A DNA stretch of 64,000 nt from Phyllostachys edulis (GCA_036346405.1 CM070546.1:106894826-106958825); one strand, 5' to 3'; shown: positions 11,106-24,700, counted from the first letter of the stretch. Translations and numbers: made by a program. Notes: generated from the sequence alone by a model not told the origin.

Positions 11106-11460
11106 CTTTTGGTCTAAGGATGGGGTTTGGATTTTTGATAGATTTAGGATCAGGAAACTATTTGATCTGGAGTTAGGATGAGAGGGATCGGGCTCTCGGA
11201 AGGTTCATTGGTGAAGAAAATTATGAACAAACAGGAGGAAGAGAATATTCCTATAAATTCCTCTAAGGTTATTTGGATGGAAGAGATTACTTTATTAGGC
11301 AGGATCTTCTGATCCTTATTCATGTTACGAATTGTTCTCCTATTGGAAGCGGATAGCGGTGGGTGATAGATGGAATCTACGTGGTGTTGATTGATGGTTG
11401 AATTAGTATCATTCCGTTGAGAACACCTTATCACTACTCACACGTGGGGCTTATTTGATT
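11106..11460. other. AT-rich spacer without gene
   Basis: I see no gene, RNA or clear mobile element. A 94-residue minus-strand frame (11150-11434) has no recognisable domain and no supporting splice or promoter context. Confidence 0.4.
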
Positions 11461-11800
11461 TAATGATTTTTTTAGTTATTATTTTCTATTTATCAAGGAA
11501 GTTCCATGAAGGTCAGGTGAATCATATATGTAGATGCGAGGATCCGCACAAGATAAAATATAAATCTCACCGGCATGTGAGGTCTAGTTCACTTACTGAT
11601 TTCTTTTATTATTGTTTCTATTTATCAAGAAAGTTCCATGAACCTTAGCTGAGGTTGGTGTATGGTTGCGATGGGCCACACATGACGGATACGATTTTAA
11701 CTGACACATGAGGTCTGGTTTATTTAATGACTTTTCTTATCAATTTATATTTATCAAGGAATTTTCATGAGTTAAGTGGAACCTTCAAGTATTAACTAGA
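11460..11800. repeat. Degenerate ~130-bp tandem repeat, three copies
   Basis: TATCAAGGAAGTTCCATGA-like cores begin at 11491, 11623 and 11752 (spacing 132 and 129 bp). Each is preceded by TAATGA/TACTGA and a T-rich run, and followed by a variable segment leading to AGGTCTRGTT before the next copy. Copies have diverged strongly, so this is an old array. Confidence 0.75.
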
Positions 11801-12380
11801 CATCAATCTTAAAATTTAATCAGTGGTGTCCACGGGTTTGAGTTTCATTATTGAGGTGATCCTTATTTTATTCTAATTACTTACGTGGCTCAGTATACAT
11901 TAAGGTACACCTATTATACTAGGTTGACCTTTAGCTATAATACCTACTAACAACTATTTTTAGTTAAGTAGATAACTACTTATTCACTATATAAATCATA
12001 TGTGTTTTTATCTACTAATTCTTGTTTAGTGATTATCCTAATAATCTTGATTACCATTAACTAGCATGAAGCCACACCATAACTATTGCTGACTTTCATG
12101 CCCATCTACTAATACTAATAAATTTACATGCTGGGACTTTCTATTTTAGCTTCTATTTCCAATTTAGATGTGGTTATGTGTGAGGCGTAATTGTCCTATC
12201 ATTGTTTTAGTTAGCTTGGACTTGTTGAATACATTAATCCTCAATTGGACAGTTGCTAATGGCCTAGGGTTAAGTGGTAATTTAGTCATTCTATTTAAAC
12301 ATTTAATATTACATTAATTGGCTTCTATTAAAGTTTGTCATTGCTGCATTTCAATTGGTATTTTAAACTAGAGAATTGCA
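11801..12380. other. AT-rich intergenic sequence
   Basis: It contains no reading frame of interest, no tRNA fold and no recognisable element boundary. Confidence 0.4.
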
Positions 12381-12381
12381 C

Positions 12382-12561
12382 TGTAGGTCCCTGAACTCGC
12401 GAGGTTGTGCTACTTAGCTCTCTGAACTTACATTTTATTTTCTCAGCCCTATGAACTTGCAAGGTTGTGCCACTTAGCTCTCTGAACTTGCATTTTACTT
12501 TCTCAACCCCCTGAACTTGCGAGGTTGTGTCACTTAGCTCCCTGAACTTGCATTGAAGCAA
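12382..12561. repeat. 60-bp tandem repeat, three copies
   Basis: Units repeat exactly every 60 bp (TGAACTYGC at 12392, 12452 and 12512), each containing GAGGTTGTG and CACTTAGCTC. A partial fourth copy starts at 12542. The downstream segment to about 12990 is GC-rich and codes for nothing I recognise. The array may be the subterminal repeat of an uncharacterised DNA element, but I could not find the partner end. Confidence 0.85.
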
Positions 12562-13530
12562 AGTTCGTCGGATGCGATGTTGGCGACTTCGTCCCCTCTG
12601 AGTCCGGTGGACTCGTTGCCACTTTGTTCCAGCCGTATCCATCATCCCCGTCACCTCACGCCGACAAAAACGGATTCTTCGGACCTGGAAACGCACCGTG
12701 CTCGCTTATTTGCCAGAGCTCCACCGTTGCAGCTTGCTGTCGCCCTTGCCTTTGCCTCCTCTGAGTTGACCGTGAGAGAGAAGTACATGGAGGCGGTCGC
12801 AGCCACAGAAGCCCTCATAGAAGTGGTGGAAGAGGAAGGCGTGGTCGGCAGAGTCGGTGGCGGTGAAGTGAACGGCGATGCGCCCGATGCCGAAGGCGGT
12901 TGAGATGGTCGCGAGAGCCGCGTTCGTGTCGGCTAAGTGCGCGGACGTGAGCTCTAACACTGTTTCCAATAAACTTTGCACCCTAACTTAACTAGTGGTG
13001 ATACGCTAATTATCCACGGTTAACATTTAACATTAATTAATCTTGATCCCTCATCTGATTAAGTAGGACTCTATCGTTATTTAGACATTCCTAAATATAA
13101 GGTTATGTTTTAACAGTGCCTAGAATTAAATTTGAATTCTTAAAAATAAATATTAATGACATCTTAGTAACCCTCAACTAACATCTTATACTTTTTAATT
13201 TAATTAATATTAAATTTAGTGTGACCTAGCCACTGTTGGGATATTAGCAAGATTAATAATTTTTAACCTGAGCCCTAATTAATGTTCCATCTTTTGAAAT
13301 TAAGTTCTAATTTCACACTGACGATAATCACTCTAATGTCTAAATGCCTGAATTAATTACTCTTAATTTAATTACTAATTAACTCCATTAGAATTGCAAT
13401 GGCTAAAAGAATTATCTATTCAGCTAATTAACCTACTAACCCTAAGGAACCATTAGTTACCTTAATTAAGAAGGAACTTGCTAATTGCAATGTCACTAAC
13501 TAATCACCCTACTAATTAAACTCTAATTAT
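12562..13530. other. Unassigned segment: GC-rich block then AT-rich spacer
   Basis: Positions 12562-12980 are GC-rich and open on both strands for about 90-120 residues, without any domain I can name. Positions 12990-13530 are AT-rich with many TAATTA motifs and no gene. Confidence 0.35.
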
Positions 13531-15447
13531 CCCTCTAATTGAATGGGCCCACCAGCCATTTGCCCACACAAAGAGACGGAGAGAAGGGGTGGAGCAGAGG
13601 AAAACAGAGAAGGGAAGGAGGCGGCTTGGGCGGGGCTGGCGGTTGGCGAGGGCGGAAATGGGTCGGAGAGGGGGAGACGGTCCCAGGGGTGGTGGCGGCG
13701 CTGCAGGGGACGACCCAAGGCGGCCGCTCCGGAGGGGGAGAGGGGAAGAGATAGCGCGCACATGGGCATCCATAGGGCGAGGACCGTCTTATCCAACCAG
13801 TACAAGTGGCAGGGATGGAGGCGGCTGAGGCGGGCTGGTGGCGGTGACCCGGTGGCAGCGTGGTGGGCTGGTGGCCTCACGTGGTGGCGGTGCCTTGGAG
13901 AGGGAAAATAAGAGTGAGGTGAGGAATGATTGGGGAAGGCGAGGCGATGCTCCATGAAGAACGAATTGGGTCGAAGCTCACCGGGCGTGGAATGGCGACG
14001 ACGGTGGCGGATTTGACCAGTTTTGGGGAGACGATGGTGAGCGGAGCTCCTGTGGAGGAAGAACGAAATCGATTGAGGGGAGAACCTCCTTGGAGCCTGG
14101 AATGCGCCGTGACGTGGGCGCTCGGGGAAGATCACCGGCTTGGCCGGCGCGGCAAGGCAGACGCCAGCAGCGCGGCACGGTGCAACACCGCGGTTTGGGC
14201 TTGACCGAAGAAGAGAAGATGATGGATGGGGAAGATGGAGTTGGGGGGGGGGGGCAAGGGGAAGAATAGGAGGTCGGGGCACGACTTAAATAGGCAGGAG
14301 GCGAGGCGCGATTTCGCTAAGTCCTATGGTGGCGAGATGACACAAACACCGTGCGAGATGCTGCTGTGCGAAGCATGGGCGCTGACGGGAGACACGACGT
14401 GGAGAGCGGGTCAGGCGTGCATGTTGTCGGGGTGAGTACGACAGGACGAGGTTGGGTGGCCAACTCACTGGCATGGTGGTGCGGGCGCTGCTGGGGGCGG
14501 CAAGGAGCAAGTAAGAGGAAGGGGGAAGAAAAGGGGGGTGGCATTTTGGACAGTGGTCAGGAGGGAGCAGGCCGAACGGATGGGCCGCAACTGAGCTAGG
14601 GGGAAAGTAGGTCGGGTGGGCGGGGCTCCCGGAGGGAAGAAGAAAAGGAGAAGAAAGGGGAGGCGAAGGAGCCTCCAGCCTCCTCCATAGTAGCAACTAC
14701 GACTGGTAGAGTGTTAGGGCCTCCTTCACAACAATAGTGGCAGCCTCCTGAGCTGCCAGATCTGCACCAGTAAGAAGAGCAGGCAGAACTAGCGGTGTAG
14801 GGCGAGGCGGACAGAGGCGCTAGCTGTTGAGGTGAATCCTCAGGTGAACAACCCACTCCAGGAAGTTCATCATGTCGAATCGAACATGGGGGAGCGGGAT
14901 GTCAAAGGAGCCTCCGGTGGTAGCCATACCCGACTCGACGACTACCCAGGACAGGGAGGGCCTGGTAATAGCGGTGGCGTAGCAGTGAGGCAGGAGGCGG
15001 TGACGCTTCTCGACGGCTGAGGAAGACCGAGTGGCGACGGCACCAGGAGCAGAGCAGGGGTCGGCGTCGTTGGGATTAGTGAGGCGGCTGGCCGGCGAAG
15101 TTCACTGGCGGCAACAGCGTGGATACTGCAGTAGAGGAGGCACAAGAACGACAGAGCAGGGAGCGAGGCGGCTTCAAAGGGTCAAGCAAGAGCAGCGGTG
15201 CTGCGTGGGAGCAAGGGAGGCGAAGCTGGCTGGAGGAGGTCCGTCGGTGTGGCAACGCATGATCCGAGAGCAGAGGAGAGCGGCGGCCACGGGACGAGGG
15301 AGCCGACGCAAGCAAGCAGATCTGGCGAGGGCAAGCGAGCGGTGGTGGCGACGCCCAGAGGGCGATGGCGGCATGACATGAGGACGTAGGCGGTGAACAG
15401 TGACTAGGGTTAGGGTTGGGGAGAGAGCGCTATGGGCTCCGATACTA
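13531..15447 (-). mobile_element. Probable internal region of a degenerate LTR retroelement
   Basis: This GC-rich block has sharp borders with AT-rich flanks. On the minus strand it follows a short LTR and a primer-binding-like site (TAGTATCGGAGC, next to the LTR at 15436-15447) resembling the initiator-Met tRNA complement. The interior contains a G-run (14241-14253) and low-complexity Arg/Ser/Gly-rich frames on both strands. No gag, protease, integrase or reverse transcriptase motif is visible. I read it as a non-autonomous element with captured or decayed interior. The left LTR was not found, so the element is truncated or the left border is wrong. Confidence 0.4.
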
Positions 15448-15554
15448 TGTTGGAATGAACCATGATCTATTCCAATGGGCCAAAGTATAATATAACATGT
15501 TAGAGGTGTGGGTAAATATGCAAAGAACACCCTATACAAGAGACATATCTAACA
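15448..15554 (-). repeat. Short LTR (~107 bp) next to a primer-binding site
   Basis: The sequence runs from TGTTGG to CTAACA, giving TGTT/AACA inverted ends. Read on the minus strand it starts TGTTAGATATGTC and is followed by TAGTATCGGAGCCC, which matches the usual plant initiator-Met primer site at 10 of 12 positions. That arrangement is a 5' LTR plus PBS. A 107-bp LTR is short and of the size seen in TRIM or SMART-type miniature retroelements. No second copy was located. Confidence 0.5.
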
Positions 15555-15962
15555 TCTAACCGTCTTACCATTACTCAAAGGCGATTTGCAAACAACATTG
15601 TCCTTACTCCTTAGCGCATACTTCCAAATTTTGTACATTTAGATTGGTTCTCAAGTTAGAATTCAGTGAGGACCGAGGAGATTTGAGTGCTGTTTGTGCA
15701 CACTTAGTGGTGTAAAGTATAGTGCTAAATAATTATTAGGAGTAATTAAATAATAGTTCCTCCATTTCATATTAAAAGTCATTCTAGCTCTGCTGAAATG
15801 ACGGAACACAATCCTATTTAAGATGTCATGGCACAACAGAAAAAAGTACTAACATCTCGCTGATTAGGTTCTCCTTCCAATAACGATTACACAGTAACTT
15901 TTGCTAGACTTTGTTGCACATTTGCTTATAATTTTTCATTTTCCTTTGCCTTTTCCTTCTTC
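15555..15962. other. Spacer without gene
   Basis: AT-rich. A TTCCTCCATTTCATATTAAAAG stretch near 15759 resembles one end of a Stowaway MITE, but the other end is missing. No other feature. Confidence 0.4.
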
Positions 15963-16431
15963 TCTTCGTCTCTTGTGTACATGGTGATTGTACTGTAATC
16001 GGATATATGCTTAGTCATACGCTTTAATTTATGCAAGAATCACTGGAGAATATTGGAACAGCAAACTTCAGTGAGATGGTAAATGACTAATTGTTCTAGA
16101 CTACTAGTGTATTTCCCTATTTGGTAATAGGGGCAGACAAACATAATTGACGTTTGGAAAGCTGTTGTATCTGTGGACGGAATATTATTTGGCTAACTCT
16201 TCGTCTCTTGTGTACATGGTGATTGTACTGTAATCGGATATATGCTTAGTCATACGCTTTAATTTATGCAAGAATCACTGGAGAATATTGGAACAGCAAA
16301 CTTCAGTGAGATGGTAAATGACTAATTGTTCTAAACTACTAGTGTATTTCCCTATTTGGTAATAGGGCAGACAAACATAATTGACGTTTGGAAAGCTGTT
16401 GTATCTGTGGACGGAATATTATTTGGCTATG
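15963..16431. repeat. Recent 235-bp tandem duplication
   Basis: Copy 1 (15963-16197) and copy 2 (16198-16431) both start TCTTCGTCTCTTGTG and end at TTATTTGGCTA. By eye they differ at one substitution (CTAGACTAC against CTAAACTAC) and one G deletion (AGGGGC against AGGGC), so they are about 99% identical. No coding function. Such a fresh head-to-tail duplication could also be an assembly artefact. Confidence 0.95.
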
Positions 16432-18762
16432 GTTCATGGTGCTTTTTGTGGGTGGGTGGGTGGGTGGGGAGGCTACCTCAATGTAGTGATAGGAAGAGTT
16501 TTTGTGTGAGAGATAAGCAACATTGAACTTCCCTTGCAAGCCTAACCGATGTCATAGTGATATATATTGAAATTCTAGTATAATAGTATGATGAAATTTA
16601 CTGTGCATTACGTGATTATGCTGTTAGGCTTGAGATTTGAGAGGGGCAGTCCAAAGCTGAATTCAAATTAGGCAAACTCGAGGTAGATCTTGTCCAATTT
16701 GTCCTGAACTCTGCTAACACATTGAATTAGGGGGGGGGGATCCTATTCATGATTGTTTTGAGAATTATGTGTTCCATGCCTTGAGATGGACAGAACTTGC
16801 TAGAGCAGAGATCAATGCACCTACTAAGTATGCGAGTATGTAAACATGCATAAATCGGTTGATGTCTCCCTGAAATTGAATCATTGTGAGAATTCATATT
16901 CTTGAGCTGTTTTTGTTAATTCAATGGCATTGACAAGTTACAATTGAGAAAACATTTTCAAGGTAGGGAGTGTTGGACTAACTAAAGTATAGCTGCTGCT
17001 CTAGATCAACAATGAAGTTGGGTTGAAATACGGTTTGAGAAGCAATACCAAAATTTAAAAAGGTTAAGCGTCTGTAATTTTGCAAACTTACAATAGAGCC
17101 CTAAATGTTTTCAATACCCAACTCCTATGTAAGCAGAGAAATGTCGTAATTTTTTGTCAGCATTTTGTTGTTAGTTTGGCTAGAACCACAGTAACAGTTA
17201 TCATGATCCTGAATGTACCGTTTTGTTTTAGTTCAGTTTTGTTGATTGCTTAGTCACGCCCTTAATATGTTCTGTTTGCAATAGCTTGTTTGAAATAGTT
17301 GGAAGTGTCATATTCGCCAGAACTGTTGATCTTTGTGTGGTTTAAAAAATCTGCATTCACTTTGAACATATCATTTGATTTGATTCGACTGTAGACATGA
17401 ACTTTGTTTATTTATTCCAGGGGCCAATGGTGTCGTTGGAAGGCATTTGCTTTGTTTCCAATGGGTTTTGTCAAAGGATGAGTCTCTGGGAGTGGTCGGT
17501 CTGTCAAGCTGGTTTCGTTTCATCCTTGCTTTAGTGGTAAGTGTAGATTGGTCATGGGAGGGGAAGGATGTCAAAATCATATAGTAGGAAAAAACATGAA
17601 CTTTGTGGAGGATTTGTCAATTTTGGCCGGTTTTTTTTTTGGGGGGGTGTAGAAGAGGTTCTTTTTTCTTCTTCCAGAAAGTGTATTGATACTGGCTGAG
17701 AATGTTGTCACTTGTCAGCATGGTGTGTCTGCCCCGATGGAACTTGCTGTAGTTTTGTCTGCATGGGAAATGGTATATCGCGGATGGATTGACATCATCT
17801 GCTGTTAGGTTAAAACGGCAAGCCTGAATTGAAATGTTTCGTTTCTCGAGTCTTGATTTGGAGGTTGCAATCCTGCTGCAATAGCTTCCCACTGCATGTT
17901 CCGATTTGAAGAAATATGTAGCATATGTATACTAACATCATGCTATTTCTGTTGTTGCATTGCATCGGGTGGCCGTGGGCATGCTTTCGGTTCGGGTCTC
18001 TGTTTAGTTTGAAGCAAACTGTTTCCAACTTTACTAGCATTTATCCTACATTTGTTTCCTTTGGCATCGTTAGTTCATTTTGTTATCAAATCTCGTTGAA
18101 ATCGACAAAGCCGTACACAATCAACTAGAGATAATCGAATTCTGGTGATGCCGAGGCAGCCTCCGGCACCAGCCACCTAACAGCTTCAGATTCCATCTCT
18201 GCGTGGCTGCGTGCGGTCACCACCAACGTTCCTCTCAGCCACATGGCCGCGCACCCGCAGCGCAGGCTCCGACGAAGCGGCGAACGGTAACCAAAACCCA
18301 ACACCCCCCCCCCTCGTCACAACAAATCCTCCCCCTCCGGCTGCCGGGGATCGCGACACACACCATCAACGCAACGGGCACCGCGCGAGCTCGGCGTTGA
18401 CGGCGACGGCGACCTCCTCGACCCTTTCACCCCACTGGGTAACAGCCCCCCTCGAATCCGCTCCTCTTCCCGTCCCCACACCTTCTCGCACGCTCGATCG
18501 CCGCCGCGCCATGTATGCCCTCGTCTCGTTGAGTGATTCGGCGATCCGGTTTTCCCGCTCGCTCGATTCTATCCTAGTTCTCGTGCGCCATGTTTCTATT
18601 CGAATATGTTCCTCCGAAGCTAATCTTGCTTATTTCTTTTGAAGAAACGAAAATCTTGCTTGTTTAGCCCCTCGAAAAAAAGCCTGTTTCTCATGCACCG
18701 CCGTTTATACTTGTTTCTTTACATGATCTAATATGGCGCAGGAGGCATAGAGTAGAGGGATC
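16432..18762 (+). promoter_or_regulatory. WIT gene upstream region and probable 5' UTR
   Basis: The region is non-coding. GGTG repeats lie at 16449-16468 and G-runs at 16731-16739 and 17640-17646. From about 18180 to 18440 it is C-rich like a 5' leader. A donor GG|GTAACA at 18438/18439 and an acceptor GCGCAG ending at 18741 would splice this leader to the exon with the start codon at 18763. That is an inference from splice signals. Short ATGs at 18243, 18511 and 18590 could act as upstream reading frames if the intron is retained. Confidence 0.4.
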
Positions 18763-21700
18763 ATGGACATTGAGAGCACTATTCAGGACGATTACCGTTT
18801 CCAAGAAAATGTCCTGTCGCACGGAGACGGATCAAATGGAGGGGGAAACACCGCGGAAGCCATATCTAGGGTGGAGCTCGAGGTTTCCTTCGGCTTCGAG
18901 AGGTTGCTCAACTTGGAGATGCTGGCGATGGAGATAGCTCGCCGCGCCACCGATATCGAGCCTCTCATGCTGGACCCTGAGCCGATCTCGGCTGAGTCGG
19001 TCGAGAAGGCTTTCGAATTCGACGTCCTGTATGGGATTCTGGATTCGGAAGTCACGGAGTTGGAGAAGTTGGTCGGTTCTATTCAAATCGATATTGGATA
19101 TGCCGAAAAGAAGGTTACTGACGAAGAATCAGTGGGCACGTTGAAGGGTAAGCTGCATGCCGCGACGGTGTCTCTGAAGCAGATGCAGGAGCTTATTGCC
19201 ACTATTAGAAGAGAGAGTGCAAACTTTCAGAAAGTTATAGACCATTCCCACGATAAAGCTGGTATGCTCATAGCATTTTAGGTCCTATCAGTGTCGAGTG
19301 TTGAACCGTATCCTTTCCCTAACCTTTGCATTTTTTTTACAGGAACTAGTGAAGGTGGTGGGTATGAAAATGGACACGTTTCATCTCACACTACTATGCA
19401 GGCTGAGGACCAAAAAAATGTTCTGCAGATGTTAGAACAGTCAATAGCAAGTGAATTAGATCTTGAAAAGAAGCTATGTGATTCAAGGGCTGTTGTGGAA
19501 GAACTCAAATTGAAGTTGCATCATGTGGAACATGAATCATATTTTTTGGAGGAATCGGTTGAAGCGATTTCTGAAAGAATGTTTGCAGCAGAAAATGCTT
19601 CCGAATTGTTTCTTGGAACTTCAAAGGAACTCATTGGTAAAATTAATACCATCCAGTTTCATCTCAGTGCATCAGTTCATAGGGAAGGTGATCTTAAATC
19701 AAAGTTAGAGCAAAGCTTGATGAAATTAAATGCTTCAAAATGCACACCGGAGAAGATGCAAGAAGACAGTGAACAGAATGCTGCTCAGGAAGCTGTGCAT
19801 AGTCTAACGCTATCAGCCCCTGAGTTCTTGACTTTGCGGGATAGGGTTCAGCAACTAGAGGAATGGTTGAGGGAATCTGGCTCTCGACTGCCGTTGGCAA
19901 TGGTATTAGCAGGAGCAAATGAAGACGCACAGAATATGTCACAGTCTGAGTTAAGCACATTCGGGAATATTATCAATGATCTTAAAGATGCCATTTCTAC
20001 AGCAGAAAATAGAACACAAAATACTGAAGCAAGGTGTGCACAGCTCACTCACACTAATATACAACTTAACGGGGAGCTAAACTCTCTTAAGAGTCAGGGG
20101 TCAGATAGGGCTGGCTTATTGGAGAAGAAACTTAAGGAGTCAGACACTCAATTAGAGCATGCAAAAGCATCAGTTGAGGCTATTGTTGAACAACAGGGTA
20201 TGTTAAAGTCTGCGATGTCTGATATGGACCAAATGATTGAAGATCTAAAGGAGAAGTATTGGAAAGCTGAAACCAGGGCTGAGAATGCTGAATCGAAATG
20301 CACATTGTTGACAGACACTAACTTAGAGTTAAGTGAAGAGCTTTCATTTCTGAGAGGTCGGGTAGAAAGTCTAGAGAACTCATTACGTCAAGCCAACCAA
20401 CTGAAGATGTCCACTGCAAAAGACCTTGGTATTAAAACTAAAACCATCACTGACTTGGTCGCAAAACTTGCATTTGAAAGAGAACGCCTTCATCTACAGG
20501 TATGCATGTTGTTATTCAGGATAAATGCATGTTGTTATTCAGGAAAAATGACTATTATCGCTATTTTGTTTTGCTGTGTATGTATGTAGTTTGAATGTTA
20601 TGCAACTGTTTTTACATGGTTATTAAGAAATTATGGATATGTGCTTTAATGCCTATAAAGTTTGTGTCTGAATGACATTGTACAGAGTACTCTGTAGTGT
20701 TTCGGTTTGAAACAAAAACACAGAAAGGACAAAAAATTGAATTGGTAGTTTGAGATAATGTATCACAGAGTTTGGTCTGGAATTAGGATATATCATGTTT
20801 GGGCAGATTGAACCACACTTTTGGCAGTCTACGACAGTTATTATTGTTGTAGTTCATCTCAAGCAGGTGAAAAATGGCATGATTGAAGATGAGATTACAA
20901 TTATATGAATTTGGACTTAGACAAGGGAACACATGTGCCCAAAGCTTTGACTCAGTAAAGTAACCACAATATGATGAGCACTTCTTGAAAGGTAAATAAA
21001 TGATTAATTGGGCTTAATTCACAGGTTTATATAAGGTCGAACATTATGCTGCATCATTCAATTGATATAGCACATTTGACATGTTTATTTTAAATATTTG
21101 TAACTGTTTAGGATCATGTCTGGAGGGAATTGTTTATTTTTCCTCATATATCCAGTTAACGAGCTTATGAATTCCGGTTGGCATGTAAATATGCAATCAT
21201 ATTTCTACTGCATAAAGTATCCAGCGTCTTCTCTACTTTTTAATTCTGCAAGGTTTGCCTGCTCCCCCCCCCCCCTCTCTTTTTTGCATCAGGCATTGCA
21301 ATGGACATACAGTTAATCACCATTTTTTTATATTGAGAAATTTGTTTCGATATTTATCCTATATCCCGCACTTACAATTTAGCTTGTTGCAATGTATGCT
21401 ATGATAATCAGTGTAAAAATCTTGTCTATTTTTCAACCTGCTCCCTTATATCTGTTCTATACAGATTGTTACGCTAACAAAGAAGAACAGGATGTTGGCT
21501 CAGAAATGCAAACAAAATGTTAATGAAGGTACGCTATTGAGCAAAAAAGTTACTGCTAATGAAGGTGAACTCGGGCCCACTAAAGTAACGGAGGAAGTAG
21601 TTCCAGATTGTTCATCAACACACTCCAAGGTCAGTTCTCATTGAGGTGAATTGTTTTGTTATGAAACATGCAGAAGCAGCGAATTTTGTTGGGGTTTTCC

Positions 21701-24700
21701 ACTGTTAAGAGTATTGTATATTTTACATTTCTCTCTTTCTCTCTCTTGGCCCATGTGGCCCTTGTAGCCTATGAGGTCCATGTATCTTTGTCTATATATA
21801 TCTCCTTCATTAATGAATAACATGCATAGTTGTGAATAGCAAACCCTAGTTTTCATCTTTTATCATGGTATCGAGCTAACTCTATCCAAACCCTAACCTA
21901 TCATTGTTCGCCGCCGCTCTCCACTCCATCCAATGGCGTGGTGGTCGGCCGCGCCGCCGGAGGAGGCGACCACGCCTCTGCTCCTCTCGCCGCCTGTCTC
22001 ATCCTCTTCGTTGTCGCTTTTTTAGGATCGCGGATCAACATCGCGTCGCCGTCTGAAGCTTGAGGCCATGGATCCAAAGATCGCGTCATCGTTCTGGCGT
22101 GGGGTAAATCTCTCCGTCGCCGCCTCGTCTTCACCGCCGGAGGCTACTAGCGTCGCCGCCCGTGTTCCGCCATGGGCTGGCCGCCCGAGCCGCTCGGTTC
22201 CATCTCCATCGCTGAGGAGGTCGCAAATCTCCGTCGTTCGTTGTCGTTCACTGGAGGTTGCGTGTCGTCTCCATTGCGGATCCATGCTGTCTCCATCGCT
22301 CGCGCCGAGGTCGCATCCGCCGCCGCTCTCCATCGTCTCTCGAGATCGCCGGATCTGTAGCGCCTCCTCCAGCTCGCCGGCCTCTGTGCTCCTCATTTGC
22401 AGCGCGACGCTGCTGACTCAGAACCGCCTCTCCACGATCCTCCGCTCTGACGAGACGCCACGATTCTGCGTGCCGCGGCGCGCCGCGCCTCTCTCTCTAC
22501 TCTCTGCCTCTACTCAAGTTACTCTGCTTTGCTCGGTACATCCATCCTCACTACTATTGGTATGTTGTGATTGTTACGCCTCACCGATATTGATCTCGAG
22601 ATTAGTATTCTTTGTGTGATTAATCTTGTTGATTAATCGCCATCTTGTTGATCCGCTTATCGCTACTATTGCTCTTGTGATTGGTATTGTTGTGGGGTAT
22701 GGCTAAGTCCGACTCGATGTTTGAGGCGGTTCATCTCTAGTGTTCTGATCGCTTACGGACATCAAGCTCGATGGGTTGAATTACCGAGCATGGGCTTTCT
22801 CGATCAAGACTACTCTTAGGGGTTATGGTTTGGCCTCTCATTTGGTGATGATCCTCCCGATCCAAGACCGTTGATGTTGAGGTATTAAAGGCTTGGCGTA
22901 AAGAAGATGATCGTGTCATGACCCAGCATTGTCTTTGAGTGTTGATGTTTCTCTGCGGATGAGTCTTGAGTATCATACTTGACCAAGCAAATGTGGACAT
23001 ACTTTGAGAAGAGATATGTTCATCGATGGTGCTCTTCGCTTCACATTGCTCAAGAACATTCATAGTCTTGGCAGCTGATCGGTCGATGGAGGAGTATTAC
23101 GGTGCTTTCACTCACATCACCGGTCCTCTAGAGTCTATGACAGAAAATTTCTTTGTTACTGTCGGTCTTGTCTTTGCTAAAGATGAGTATGCTCGTGACG
23201 CTCATGTATCGATTTGTGATGGGGCTTCGATCGGAGTTTGAGCTGTTTGTACTCCATTACTCTACTATCCCACTCCACCGACTTTGACTGCGGCGCTCTC
23301 TAGTTTGATTGCAGAGGAGACGCGTCTTCATTCTCTTATGCTGTCTCGGGATCCTCACCATCTTTGTTACGAGTCTCTTCTGTGATGCGGATCTACCGAG
23401 CGACACCCACAGGAGTGTTGGTTTGTTCCCATTGCAAGAGGATCGGTCATCATGTTGACAAATGTTTCAAGTTACATCCGGATCGACTTATTGCCTATCG
23501 TGCTAAATGACCATTTGACCGTCGTCGTGGAGCACCTCTTGGGCCTTCGAGCACTCATCGGGCGATCACTGGCGACACATCCACATCTCTCGTGACTTCG
23601 GATCGATTGTTCGCTATGACATCGCTTGCACCTTCGCTTCTAGTCTTGCTCATCCTTGGGTTACGGATTCAGTGCTTCGTTTCATGTCACATCCGACTCT
23701 CGGCTTGTTGCTCGTAGGTCGTGGATGATGCTACCTATGTTCACACCGCCGATGGTACACCTTGCTCTATTACCCATCGGGGCATTCTCTCTACATCTTG
23801 CTTCTCCGTTCTCGATGTGTCTTTTGTTCCTCACCTATCTATGAATCTTCTTTCGTTGGTCAACTAAGCGATATGAACTGTTTCATTGGATTTGATGATT
23901 CTTCTTGTTTCATTCGGGATCGTCGAGCGAGAAGAGTGATTGGTTACGGCCATCGTAGTAGAGGCTCTCCCGCCTCTATGTCTTGGACACCTTACATCTT
24001 CCTTCCACCAAGACGTCGAAGGCCTTGGTGTCTTCGCTATGTCTTCATCTCGGTCTCTGTTGGGTCTTCCTTGACAAGTGGCATCATCGACTTGGTCATC
24101 TTTGTGGAGCTCGCCTCACCACTTTAGTTCACCAGGTTCCTTAGGTCATGTCCTTTGTTGAGTCTAGTTTTCATTGTACCGGTTGTAAGTTGGGAAAACA
24201 ACTACAACTTCCATATCGATAGTACCTCTCGGTCTTCTGATTCTTTTGATTTGGTGCATTCAGATGTATGGGGTCCATCTCCTTTTGTTTCGAAGGGTGG
24301 TCATAGTTATTATGTCATATTTGTTGATGATCACTCTCGATATACTTGGATCTATTTTATGAAATATCGTTCTCGATTGATTTCCATTTACCGATCTTTT
24401 GCTAAGATGGTTCATACGATTTTCTTCTTCCATTCGTGTTTTCCGTTCGACTCACGGAGGAGAGTATCTTTCCTCGACCTTTTCGATTTCTTTCTTACGA
24501 GGTACTCTTCCTCGGCTCTCGTGTCCGGTGCTCATGCTCGAGAATGGTGTTCTTGGCGCAAGCAAATCACATCATCGAGATCGCCGCGCTCTTCTCATTT
24601 CCTCCTTTGTCCCTCTCATGGGGAAGCGGTCTCTACAGCTAGATCTATCTTATTAACCGCAGTCCCTCTTCTAAGCTTGAGGCAAGTGTCTGGTGAGGTC

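Noticed and set aside
12706..12981. Possible GRAS-family fragment on the minus strand (HFYE, FGIGRIAV)
   Set aside because: The motifs occur in the wrong order for GRAS proteins and there is no further match.
13527..15539. Several 80-250 codon frames in the GC-rich block
   Set aside because: Low-complexity on both strands, no domains; better explained as retroelement interior.
15757..15800. Stowaway MITE
   Set aside because: Only one end resembles a Stowaway terminus; no partner end or TA pair found.
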